Below, one piece after another: positions 1 through 6,518 of a stretch of 29,209 bases of DNA. The stretch's first letter is position 1. Each line of letters begins with the position of its first letter. Under the pieces are notes generated by a model. The model saw nothing but the letters and a program-made list of their open reading frames with translations, was not told where the DNA came from and made no database searches. The stretch spans positions 1 to 29,209 of the forward strand of contig CANRJU010000002.1 of the NCBI GenBank assembly GCA_947631075.1, read 5' to 3'. Both the position numbers and the translations under genes were made by a program. The DNA comes from an uncultured Lachnospiraceae bacterium (GTDB lineage Bacteria; Bacillota; Clostridia; Lachnospirales; Lachnospiraceae).

Positions 1-1
1 T

Positions 2-241
2 ACGGAAATTGTCGTCCGGGACAGCGGGCCCGGCATAGAGAAGGAGGAGCTGCCCCATTTGTTCGAGCGGTTCTACAAGGGAAAAAATTCCTCGGAAAAG
101 AGCGTGGGGATCGGCCTGGCGCTGGCGCGGATGATTGTGGAGAGCCAGGGAGGCACGATTTCAGCGGAAAATGAGTATAGGACGTCGGAAAAGGCAACCG
201 GCGCGCGGTTCGTGATCCGCTTTTATAAAACGGCGGTGTGA
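2..241 (+). CDS. Sensor histidine kinase, C-terminal fragment
   Basis: This is the last 79 codons of a two-component sensor kinase; the start lies outside the window. The visible part is the ATP-binding HATPase_c domain: a G1 box (DSGPGI), an F box (HLFERFYKG) and a G2 box (GIGLALARMI), followed by the usual ending GARFVIRF. Such kinases phosphorylate a cognate response regulator, normally encoded immediately upstream. The ABC transporter gene downstream has its own promoter with phased direct repeats, so this kinase and its unseen OmpR-type regulator probably control that transporter. Sensor and membrane domains are not visible, so the stimulus cannot be named. Confidence 0.93.
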   Translation, partial: TEIVVRDSGPGIEKEELPHLFERFYKGKNSSEKSVGIGLALARMIVESQGGTISAENEYRTSEKATGARFVIRFYKTAV

Positions 242-292
242 GGACGGCGCGGGATATATGAATCGGCCCATAATGGCGTAACCTTACAGAAT

Positions 293-336
293 TGTCACCT
301 TCCTGTCACCGGATAGTCACCTTCCCATGATATAAT
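293..336 (+). promoter_or_regulatory. Promoter with three 11-bp-phased GTCACC direct repeats
   Basis: TGTCACC occurs at 293-299 and 304-310, and AGTCACC at 315-321, with starts exactly 11 bp apart. A consensus TATAAT lies at 331-336, nine bases after the last repeat, and no good -35 box is present. Repeats of about 7 bp in an 11-bp period overlapping the -35 region are the arrangement recognised by OmpR/PhoB-family regulators, which activate such promoters. It should drive the ABC operon starting at 451. Confidence 0.72.
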
Positions 337-345
337 ATGCACATA

Positions 346-372
346 TCACGATACGACAAGGGCGTATCGTGA
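346..372 (+). promoter_or_regulatory. Perfect 10-bp inverted repeat in the ABC operon leader
   Basis: TCACGATACG (346-355) is exactly complementary to CGTATCGTGA (363-372), with a 7-base loop. It starts about 10 bases downstream of the TATAAT box, so it lies at or just after the transcription start. It could be a repressor operator or a 5' mRNA hairpin. No T-tract follows, so it is not a simple terminator. Confidence 0.55.
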
Positions 373-450
373 AACAATAAGCGCGCGTCACGGCGCGACA
401 AACATGTATTTCAAAGATAAGCATGTGTATCAAATGATGGGAGGCTGATT

Positions 451-1134
451 ATGGAAATTTTAAAGGTGGAGCACCTGAGCAAGATTTACGGAGCGGAGGG
501 AAACAAGGTCGTCGCGCTGGACGACGTGTCCTTTTCGGTGAACAAGGGAGAGTTCGTGGCGATTATCGGGCCCAGCGGGTCCGGGAAGTCCACGCTGTTA
601 CACATTCTGGGGGGAGTAGACCGCCCGACCGAGGGCAGAGTTTTTGTGAATGGGCAGGATGTGTACCGGCAGAATGAGGAGCAGCTGGCGATTTTCCGCA
701 GGAGGCAGGTGGGACTGATCTATCAGTTCTACAATCTGATTCCGATTTTAAATGTGACGGAGAATCTGACACTGCCGATTCTGATGGACGACCGCGCGGT
801 GGACGAGGCATTTCTCTCGGAGCTTTTGGACACGCTGAAATTGCGGGGGAGGGAGAAAAATCTCCCCAATCAGCTCTCCGGCGGGCAGCAGCAGAGAGTC
901 TCGATCGGGAGGGCGCTGATGATTTCTCCGGCGGTAATTCTGGCGGACGAGCCGACGGGCAACCTTGACTCCAAGAACAGTCAGGAGATCATGGAGCTTT
1001 TGAAATCCTCGAACGAAAAATACGAGCAGACGCTGATTGTAATCACGCACGACGAGAAAATCGCCCTGCAGGCGGACCGGATCCTCTCTATCGAGGATGG
1101 AAGGATCGTGAGAGATGAGGTGATCCGCCGATGA
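451..1134 (+). CDS. ABC transporter ATP-binding protein (FtsX/MacB/BceA type)
   Basis: This is the cytoplasmic ATPase of an ABC transporter, 227 residues, the normal size for the LolD/MacB/BceA group. Walker A is GPSGSGKST (residues 40-48), the signature LSGGQQQR starts at residue 142, Walker B VILADEPT contains D166 and E167, and the H-loop reads ITHD near residue 200. Its stop overlaps the start of the permease gene (ATGA), so the two are translationally coupled. The start is preceded by ATGGGAGG. With the upstream kinase and a regulator-type promoter, the likely role is export or removal of peptide antibiotics or envelope lipids; the substrate is unknown. Confidence 0.95.
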   Translation: MEILKVEHLSKIYGAEGNKVVALDDVSFSVNKGEFVAIIGPSGSGKSTLLHILGGVDRPTEGRVFVNGQDVYRQNEEQLAIFRRRQVGLIYQFYNLIPILNVTENLTLPILMDDRAVDEAFLSELLDTLKLRGREKNLPNQLSGGQQQRVSIGRALMISPAVILADEPTGNLDSKNSQEIMELLKSSNEKYEQTLIVITHDEKIALQADRILSIEDGRIVRDEVIRR

Positions 1135-3779
1135 ATATTTTTCAGAAATACACCTGGCGGTCCCTGCGCGCCAATAAGGTGCGGACCGTGGTAACTATCA
1201 TCGGCATCGCGCTGTCGGTATCGCTGTTTACGGCAGTCACGACGTCGATCAGCAGCGTCCAGCAGTATCTTTTGCAGGTCGTGGCGGAGACGGAGGGTTC
1301 CTGGCATCTGGAGGCGGAGTGCGGGTATTCGGATGAGGAACGGGAAGAATTGCTGAAAACGACGGAGGATGAGAGAGTAGACCGGTGGGGCGTGGTCGGC
1401 ATGGTGGAATTCGCGAAGCTTGATAAGGTCGTGAAGAAAAATCGCCCTTATCTGGAGATTATGGGGTATTGCGGGGATTTCCCGGAATTTTTGTCCCTTC
1501 ATCTGACGGAGGGGCGGATGCCGGAAAATTCTTCGGAGCTGATTCTGCCCGCGGAGCTGAAACGGCTGGACGGGCAGCCCGCGGAGGCGGGAGAGAGCGT
1601 AGAGCTTCTGACCGGCGCGCGCAGGCTGAAGGACAGCGGAGATCTGATATGGCAGGACGGGGAATTTGAAAAGAATCAGGAAGAATTTGTCAGCCACGGA
1701 AAAAAGACGTTCCGGATCGTCGGATTTTATGAGTGCGCCAACTGGGCGGGAGAACGCAGCTGGCGGCCGGGGTGGAACGCGCTGACGAAGGTGGATGAGT
1801 CCGCGCTGTCTGAGCTGAACGGCATCGTGCACTCCTATGTGACGCTGAAAGATCCGAGCGCGGCGGACGCGGTGCGGGAGAACTGGGAAGAAGGAGCGAA
1901 AGAGTCGCTCGACGAGCACATGTTCGTCGTCGTCAATAAGAATTACAGCTATCTCAGTCTGATGGGGTATGGAGAATATGACGGCGTGGAAATGATACTT
2001 TTGTTGCTTTTGCTGGTGTTGCTCGGCATTATTATGTTTGGCTCTATTTTCCTCATTTACAATTCTTTTTCCATCTCGATCAATGAGAGGAAAAAGCAGT
2101 ATGGACTTCTGTCCTCGCTGGGGGCTACCAGAAAGCAACTGAGATCCAGCATTTTATTTGAGGCGGCGGCCGTGAGCCTTGCGGGAATCCCATTGGGCGT
2201 GCTCTTGGGGCTCGGCGGCATGGGAGTGACATTTTATTTTCTTCAGGATGAATTTTCGCTGTTTGCGGGATCGGTGACAGGACAGAGCGGCATGACGATC
2301 CATCTGTCGGCGGCGCTGTGGGCTGTCGCGCTTGCGGCGGCGCTGGGATTTGCCACCGTGCTCATATCGGCCTGGCTGCCCGCTCGAAAAGCCATGAAAT
2401 TAAACGCGGTCGAGGCAATCCGGCAGACGGAGGACATCGCGGTGAAGCCGCGCAGGCTGCGGACGTCCCGCCTGACGAAAAAGCTGTTCGGGCTGGAAGG
2501 AGTGCTTGCCTCGAAAAATTACAAGAGGAGCAGGCGGAAATATCGCGCCACCGTGCTGTCTCTGTTTGTCAGCGTCGTGCTGTTCGTGTCCGCCAGCAGC
2601 TTGTGCGATTATATGTCCATCGCCGTACAGGCGGAGACGGAGGATTACGCGTATGATATCCAGGTGTCGTGCCTGGGCAGAAAAATCCGGAGCGGGAAAC
2701 CGGAAGAAGTGTTCCATGAGCTCTCAGAGGCAGACGGAGTCACCGAGAGCAGCTATTATTATGAATTTATGAATATGACGGCGGTCGTGCCGGAGAAAAA
2801 TCTGACGGATATGGCGCGGAAGCAATCGGCAGACACCGAGGAAAAAGGGAAGAAGGTATTTTTCAACACACATTTGATATTTGTGGAGGACGAGGAGTTC
2901 GAGGCGTTTTTGAGTGAGCAGGGAGAGGACCCATCCCGGTATATGAATCCGGAAAAACCGATGGCGGCCGTGTGCGACCTGTACAAGACGATGGATGAGG
3001 AAAGCGAGAAAATCGTAATCGGCCCGATATTGAATGAATCGCCGGAAACGATTGAGCTAGCGGGATTTGAAGACGAGGACGGGGAGGCGGCTGAGCCGCG
3101 CGAGCTGACAATCGGAGCAGTCATGGATGAGGTGCCGGATCCGATCCGTTCAAGCAGGGGAATCGGGTTAATTCTGTATTATCCCATGAGCGCGATGAAG
3201 GCGGTGCTGCCGGAGAATTCCGGGGGAATCTCCCAGACGGGCGCATGGTGCTACATGAATTTTAACTCGGACGATCCGAAGCGCACGGAAACCGCGATGG
3301 AGACAATTCGGGAGGACAATTATCACATATATAATAAGGCGGAGGAGCTGCGGACGAGCCGGGCGGGCATGACCGTGCTGAATGTGTTCTCATACGGTTT
3401 TATTGTCCTGATTTCGCTGATCGCCCTGGCCAATGTGTTCAACACGATTTCCACGAATGTGATGCTTCGGAAGCGGGAATTTGCCATGCTCCGTTCCGTG
3501 GGAATGACGTGGAAGGGACTTCGCCGGATGTCCTATTTTGAGTGCCTGCTGTATGGCATGAAGGGACTGGTTTACGGGCTTCCCGTCTCCCTGGGCGTCG
3601 TGGCGCTGATGTGGAAGGCGACGGCCGAGGGCATGGAAATAAGCTTTTATGTGCCGTGGTACACGTTCGCCATCGCGGCGGGGAGCGTGTTCGCCGTGGT
3701 GTTCGCGACTATGATTTACGCCATTCGCAAGATACGGCGGGATAACGTGGTGGATGTTCTGAAGGAGGAGATTTATTAG
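1131..3779 (+). CDS. ABC transporter permease with two FtsX domains
   Basis: This 882-residue membrane protein partners the ATPase encoded just upstream, with a 4-bp overlap. An N-terminal membrane segment near residues 18-40 is followed by an extracytoplasmic domain of about 240 residues. Three membrane segments (about 285-315, 335-375, 385-420) form the first FtsX unit and end in the typical ARKAMKLNAVEAIR motif. A second segment near 470-490, another large extracytoplasmic domain, and a second FtsX unit (about 755-880) ending in KIRRDNVVDVLKEE follow. This is the doubled FtsX layout common in Firmicutes exporters. It is longer than BceB (about 650 residues) and has two ectodomains instead of one, so I do not call it bceB. 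Confidence 0.93.
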   Translation: MNIFQKYTWRSLRANKVRTVVTIIGIALSVSLFTAVTTSISSVQQYLLQVVAETEGSWHLEAECGYSDEEREELLKTTEDERVDRWGVVGMVEFAKLDKVVKKNRPYLEIMGYCGDFPEFLSLHLTEGRMPENSSELILPAELKRLDGQPAEAGESVELLTGARRLKDSGDLIWQDGEFEKNQEEFVSHGKKTFRIVGFYECANWAGERSWRPGWNALTKVDESALSELNGIVHSYVTLKDPSAADAVRENWEEGAKESLDEHMFVVVNKNYSYLSLMGYGEYDGVEMILLLLLLVLLGIIMFGSIFLIYNSFSISINERKKQYGLLSSLGATRKQLRSSILFEAAAVSLAGIPLGVLLGLGGMGVTFYFLQDEFSLFAGSVTGQSGMTIHLSAALWAVALAAALGFATVLISAWLPARKAMKLNAVEAIRQTEDIAVKPRRLRTSRLTKKLFGLEGVLASKNYKRSRRKYRATVLSLFVSVVLFVSASSLCDYMSIAVQAETEDYAYDIQVSCLGRKIRSGKPEEVFHELSEADGVTESSYYYEFMNMTAVVPEKNLTDMARKQSADTEEKGKKVFFNTHLIFVEDEEFEAFLSEQGEDPSRYMNPEKPMAAVCDLYKTMDEESEKIVIGPILNESPETIELAGFEDEDGEAAEPRELTIGAVMDEVPDPIRSSRGIGLILYYPMSAMKAVLPENSGGISQTGAWCYMNFNSDDPKRTETAMETIREDNYHIYNKAEELRTSRAGMTVLNVFSYGFIVLISLIALANVFNTISTNVMLRKREFAMLRSVGMTWKGLRRMSYFECLLYGMKGLVYGLPVSLGVVALMWKATAEGMEISFYVPWYTFAIAAGSVFAVVFATMIYAIRKIRRDNVVDVLKEEIY

Positions 3780-3819
3780 GAAAGAAGGCGGGGGAGGAGA
3801 CGGGCGTCGGCAAATCAGA

Positions 3820-3866
3820 GTTCTATTTCGCAATTTTGAAAAAATATTGATTTTGCGAAATAGAAC
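3820..3866. repeat. Perfect 14-bp inverted repeat after the ABC operon
   Basis: GTTCTATTTCGCAA (3820-3833) is the exact reverse complement of TTGCGAAATAGAAC (3853-3866), with a 19-base AT-rich spacer. No T-run follows on either side, so it is a poor rho-independent terminator. It abuts a decayed AAA/DUF4143 gene, so it may be an old operator, the end of a lost element, or a dispersed palindromic repeat. Confidence 0.6.
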
Positions 3867-3887
3867 GGGGATAATGCAAATATTGTT

Positions 3888-4079
3888 CACATTAATGCCA
3901 AATTGGGGACGAAAAATGCGGACTATGGCAGGATGATCGAGAATATCGTTGCGATTGAGCTGCTGCGGCGGGGATATGAGCTGTATGCCGGCGTGCTGTA
4001 TAAAAAGGAGATTGGCTGTGCGAAAAATGACTGCTTTAAGAAGAAGTTGCAAAATCGGCGGAAACATTATAAAATATAA
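3888..4079 (+). pseudogene. Remnant of an AAA/DUF4143 ATPase gene
   Basis: The frame starting near 3888 reads INAKLGTKNADYGRMIENIV and then AIELLRRGYELYAGVLYKKE. This is the conserved core of the DUF4143 C-terminal domain found in AAA-family ATPases; intact relatives continue with a nuclease-like EIDFV segment. Here the match stops at KKEI, and the rest is an unrelated short tail ending at 4077-4079. No start codon, ATPase domain or upstream coding remains, and an in-frame stop lies at 3861. The break coincides with the left copy of a 34-bp repeat flanking the toxin pair. The motif belongs to a different subgroup from the intact gene at 5141, so this is not simply a duplicate of it. Confidence 0.7.
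4029..4062. repeat. Left copy of 34-bp imperfect direct repeat flanking the toxin pair
   Basis: This segment (core GAAGTTGCAAA, then CGGCGGA) recurs at 4901-4934 with 30 of 34 bases identical. The two copies lie 872 bp apart and bracket the antitoxin/GNAT pair. The right copy overlaps the last codons of the GNAT gene, so the repeat may mark a recombination or insertion boundary. Confidence 0.65.
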
Positions 4080-4121
4080 TTAGATAAAGAGTGAGCCATA
4101 CTGACAAAGGAGGTGTTTATT

Positions 4122-4316
4122 ATGGCGTCTTCAAGCATCACAAAAAATTTTGTCATTTCCGGCAAGGAGCAGGTGGAGATGTTCGTCAATGCGATTGAAG
4201 AATCTGCCAAAAACCGTCCTGTGCGCACCCCTGTGGCAGCGCGGTTTGTCAAGGATGAAGCGGAATTGATAGAATTTTTAGAGAAAAAGGAGAAGGCGGA
4301 TGCAGATAGAAGATAA
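4122..4316 (+). CDS. Putative antitoxin of a GNAT-type toxin-antitoxin pair
   Basis: This is a small charged protein of 64 residues. The ATG at 4122 is chosen because AAAGGAGG (4106-4113) lies eight bases upstream. The N-terminal part (SSSITKNFVISGKEQVEMF) is a predicted strand-helix module and the C-terminus is rich in K, E and D, as expected for an antitoxin tail that wraps a toxin. Its end overlaps the start of the GNAT gene by 17 bp. It does not look like the ribbon-helix-helix (DUF1778) antitoxins that accompany TacT and AtaT, so the antitoxin call rests on context and size. Confidence 0.62.
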   Translation: MASSSITKNFVISGKEQVEMFVNAIEESAKNRPVRTPVAARFVKDEAELIEFLEKKEKADADRR

Positions 4317-4911
4317 ATTTTTAGTAACCAATATTCGCCAATATCTTAATAGTGAGAATCCGAAACTCGGAGAGGACAGGCTTATTCGTGAAATCTCCGA
4401 GTTTTCTTGTCCACAAAATCATGATGTCGAACGCTTTTTGAAAGATAGCGCTATCGAGTTTACGAAAAAGAGTCAGTCTGTTACATATCTTGTTTTTTCG
4501 TTAAACAGCATGAAATTAGTTGGTTATTTTACGATAGCTTTGAAACCTTTGACTATTAGGGGCGAAACGGTAAGCAACACTGTTAAGAGAAAACTGTTGC
4601 GGATTAGCGAATTAGATGAGAAGTCAGATACTTATACAATGTCTGCTTATCTTATTGCGCAGCTTGGAAAAAATTATGCTGATGGTAGAAATGAAGATAT
4701 TACCGGAAAAGAACTTATTGAACTGGCATGGACTGTGATTGAAGACGCACAATATATGCTTGGTGGCATAGTAGCATTTTTAGAAGCGGAAAATGAAGAA
4801 AAACTGCTGTCTTTCTACCGTAACAATCGTTTTTCACAGTTTGATACTAGGCAGACTACATCAAATCCAGATGATCCGCATGAGCTTGTACAGCTTTTGA
4901 GATTGCTTTAA
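4300..4911 (+). CDS. GNAT-family N-acetyltransferase, probable toxin
   Basis: This 203-residue protein resembles GCN5-related acetyltransferases: a central strand pair (TYLVFSLNSMKLVGYFTIAL), a linker, then TMSAYLIAQLGKNY leading to the acetyl-CoA-binding region. A late strand and helix (GIVAFLEAENEEKLLSFYRN) is followed by NRFSQF, the typical 'xxFYxxxGF' ending. GNAT toxins such as TacT and AtaT acetylate aminoacyl-tRNA and stop translation. Pairing with a small overlapping upstream gene supports a toxin role. It is longer than those toxins (about 160-175 residues), and the pyrophosphate loop is degenerate by eye. The gene is clearly AT-richer than its neighbours and sits between direct repeats, which suggests horizontal acquisition. 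Confidence 0.75.
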   Translation: MQIEDKFLVTNIRQYLNSENPKLGEDRLIREISEFSCPQNHDVERFLKDSAIEFTKKSQSVTYLVFSLNSMKLVGYFTIALKPLTIRGETVSNTVKRKLLRISELDEKSDTYTMSAYLIAQLGKNYADGRNEDITGKELIELAWTVIEDAQYMLGGIVAFLEAENEEKLLSFYRNNRFSQFDTRQTTSNPDDPHELVQLLRLL

Positions 4912-4934
4912 GATGAAGTTGCAAAGACGGCGGA
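4901..4934. repeat. Right copy of 34-bp imperfect direct repeat
   Basis: It matches 4029-4062 at 30 of 34 positions and begins inside the last codons of the GNAT gene (RLL, stop at 4909-4911). In both copies the frame after the shared TAA reads a short EVAK(S/T)AE peptide. Here it continues for about 25 codons to a stop near 4987, which looks like the residue of another coding sequence. Confidence 0.65.
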
Positions 4935-5048
4935 GAAGCTATCTGCTTCCGTAATTTGGCAGGAGGCTGTCAGGTTGCCGGACATCTGAATTTTGTAATT
5001 CCTTCTCAAAGTTCGTTGTAAAAAGTGGCGAATTCTCGCTCATTTTCC

Positions 5049-5108
5049 TGTAATTTTTGGCATTCCATCACATTTTTCGTTGTAATTTTTGGCATTAACG
5101 GGTATAAT
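5049..5108 (+). promoter_or_regulatory. Promoter of the AAA/DUF4143 gene with a repeated 16-bp element
   Basis: TGTAATTTTTGGCATT occurs at 5049-5064 and again at 5081-5096, 32 bp apart (about three helical turns). A -35 box TTGTAA (5080-5085), a 17-bp spacer and a consensus TATAAT (5103-5108) overlap the second copy. The two copies could be paired sites for a regulator. Confidence 0.6.
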
Positions 5109-5140
5109 AAAGTACGAACAAATGTGCCGGAGGTGTGCCT

Positions 5141-6442
5141 ATGTACAGATTTGCCTTAGAAAAGCTATACAAATGGAAAGAAAGCCGACGTCGCAAGCCA
5201 ATGATTATTGAGGGGGCAAGGCAGGTTGGCAAGACGTGGATTATGAAGGAGTTCGGGCGCATCGCCTACGAAGACATGGTATATATAAATTTCGACTCTA
5301 ATTCCAGAATGGAGGAGCTGTTTGCCACAGATCTGAATACAGACCGTCTGATTATGGGGCTCGAATTGTACGCGGGGCGGAAAATCAATCCGGACAGTAC
5401 GCTGCTTATTTTTGACGAGGTACAGGAAGTGCCCAGAGCCCTGTCCTCTCTCAAATATTTTTATGAGGAGGCGCCGCAATATCACATTGTCTGCGCGGGC
5501 TCTCTGCTTGGCATCGCGCTACACGGGGGGACGTCATTTCCCGTGGGCAAGGTGGACTTTTTGCGGCTGTATCCCCTGTCGTTCAGGGAGTTTTTGATGG
5601 CGACGGAGGGAGAGCGGTTTGCCACGCTTTTGGACAGGCGGGATTACTCCATGATAACCGCTTTCAGTTCTACCTATATTCATGCGCTGAAACAGTATTA
5701 TTTTGTGGGAGGGATGCCGGAGGCCGTGCAGAGCTTTGCGGAGGAAAAGGATTTTGGGGAAGTCAGGGAGATTCAGAAGCGGATTCTGCTCGCTTACGAG
5801 CAGGATTTTTCCAAGCACGCGCCTGCGGGAATCGTGCCCAAAATCCGCATGGTATGGAATAGTATTCCCTCACAGCTTGCCAAGGAGAATAAAAAATTTA
5901 TCTATGGTATGGTGCGCGAGGGCGCGAGAGCGAGAGAATATGAGACGGCTATTATGTGGCTCTGCGACTGCGGACTGGTTCACCGGATCAGCCGCGTGAG
6001 AGCTGCGGGTATTCCGCTGCGGGCCTATGAGGATATGAAGGCTTTTAAATTATTTATTGTGGATGTGGGGCTTTTAGGGTGTATGGCGGATTTGAGCCCT
6101 CGCGCTCTTTTGGATGGTAGCAGGCTTTTTACAGAATTTAAGGGGGCGCTGACGGAGCAGTATGTGTGTCAGCAGCTAAAAGCCGTGGAAGAACTGGGAG
6201 TTTATTATTACACCAACGACCGGAATTCCTGCGAGGTGGATTTTGTAGTGGATTCTGGAGAGCGCGTCATTCCCATAGAGGTCAAGGCAGAAACAAATCT
6301 AAGGGCAAAGAGCCTGAAAATCTACCGGGAGAAATATTCCCCGGAAATTGCTGTCCGCGCCTCCATGTCGGATTACCGGAGGGAGGACGGGTTAATCAAC
6401 CTGCCGCTTTACGCGATTGAGGAGCTAAAAGGGGAGGCATGA
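5141..6442 (+). CDS. AAA-family ATPase with DUF4143 and PD-(D/E)XK-like C-terminus
   Basis: This 433-residue protein belongs to the common but poorly understood AAA_14/DUF4143 family. Walker A is GARQVGKT (residues 25-32), Walker B LLIFDEVQ (D92, E93), and a conserved CAGSLLG segment follows. The DUF4143 half ends in a nuclease-like motif, CEVDFVV with D367 and IPIEVKAE with E380 and K382, matching D...ExK of the PD-(D/E)XK fold. The ATG at 5141 is chosen because GGAGG lies seven bases upstream; a GTG six bases earlier would put the ribosome site too close. Family members are often abundant, mobile and strain-variable, and their biological role is unclear. A bidirectional hairpin terminator follows immediately. 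Confidence 0.9.
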   Translation: MYRFALEKLYKWKESRRRKPMIIEGARQVGKTWIMKEFGRIAYEDMVYINFDSNSRMEELFATDLNTDRLIMGLELYAGRKINPDSTLLIFDEVQEVPRALSSLKYFYEEAPQYHIVCAGSLLGIALHGGTSFPVGKVDFLRLYPLSFREFLMATEGERFATLLDRRDYSMITAFSSTYIHALKQYYFVGGMPEAVQSFAEEKDFGEVREIQKRILLAYEQDFSKHAPAGIVPKIRMVWNSIPSQLAKENKKFIYGMVREGARAREYETAIMWLCDCGLVHRISRVRAAGIPLRAYEDMKAFKLFIVDVGLLGCMADLSPRALLDGSRLFTEFKGALTEQYVCQQLKAVEELGVYYYTNDRNSCEVDFVVDSGERVIPIEVKAETNLRAKSLKIYREKYSPEIAVRASMSDYRREDGLINLPLYAIEELKGEA

Positions 6443-6460
6443 TGCCTCCCCTTCCTCTTT
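6431..6460. terminator. Bidirectional terminator between convergent genes
   Basis: GGGGAGGC (6431-6438) pairs with GCCTCCCC (6444-6451) around a 5-base loop. TTCCTCTTT follows on the plus strand, and a short T-run (complement of AAAA at 6427-6430) follows on the minus strand. It lies between the convergent AAA/DUF4143 and WYL genes, overlapping the last codons of the former. Confidence 0.75.
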
Positions 6461-6518
6461 CAAGGCTATACTTCTCCGCTATACCCTTCCCCCCTTTTCA
6501 AGGCTTATACTTCTCCGC
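6459..6518. repeat. Tandem duplication of the 3' end of the WYL gene
   Basis: TTCAAGGCTATACTTCTCCGC (6459-6479) is repeated with one extra base at 6497-6518, a 38-bp period. The second copy encodes the last residues and stop (AEKYKP) of the WYL gene; the outer copy lies beyond the stop and is out of frame. It looks like a small slippage or unequal-exchange duplication. Confidence 0.6.

Noticed and set aside
981..2138. Long open frame of 385 codons on the minus strand
   Set aside because: It lies entirely antisense to the ABC ATPase and permease genes, lacks a ribosome site and reads as low-complexity, Arg/His-rich sequence typical of the complement of GC-rich coding DNA.
451..3779. Assignment as bceAB
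   Set aside because: The permease is about 230 residues longer than BceB with two ectodomains, and the kinase sensor region is not visible.
3390..4067. 225-codon minus-strand open frame covering the intergenic region after the ABC operon
   Set aside because: Antisense to the permease end and to the DUF4143 remnant; the plus-strand remnant gives recognisable protein, the minus frame does not.
4029..4934. The 34-bp repeats as a target-site duplication of an insertion sequence
   Set aside because: No transposase or terminal inverted repeats lie between them, 34 bp is too long for usual duplications, and four mismatches argue against a recent event.
5049..5096. A short CRISPR-like array
   Set aside because: Only two copies of the 16-bp element, with no cas genes; the second overlaps promoter boxes.
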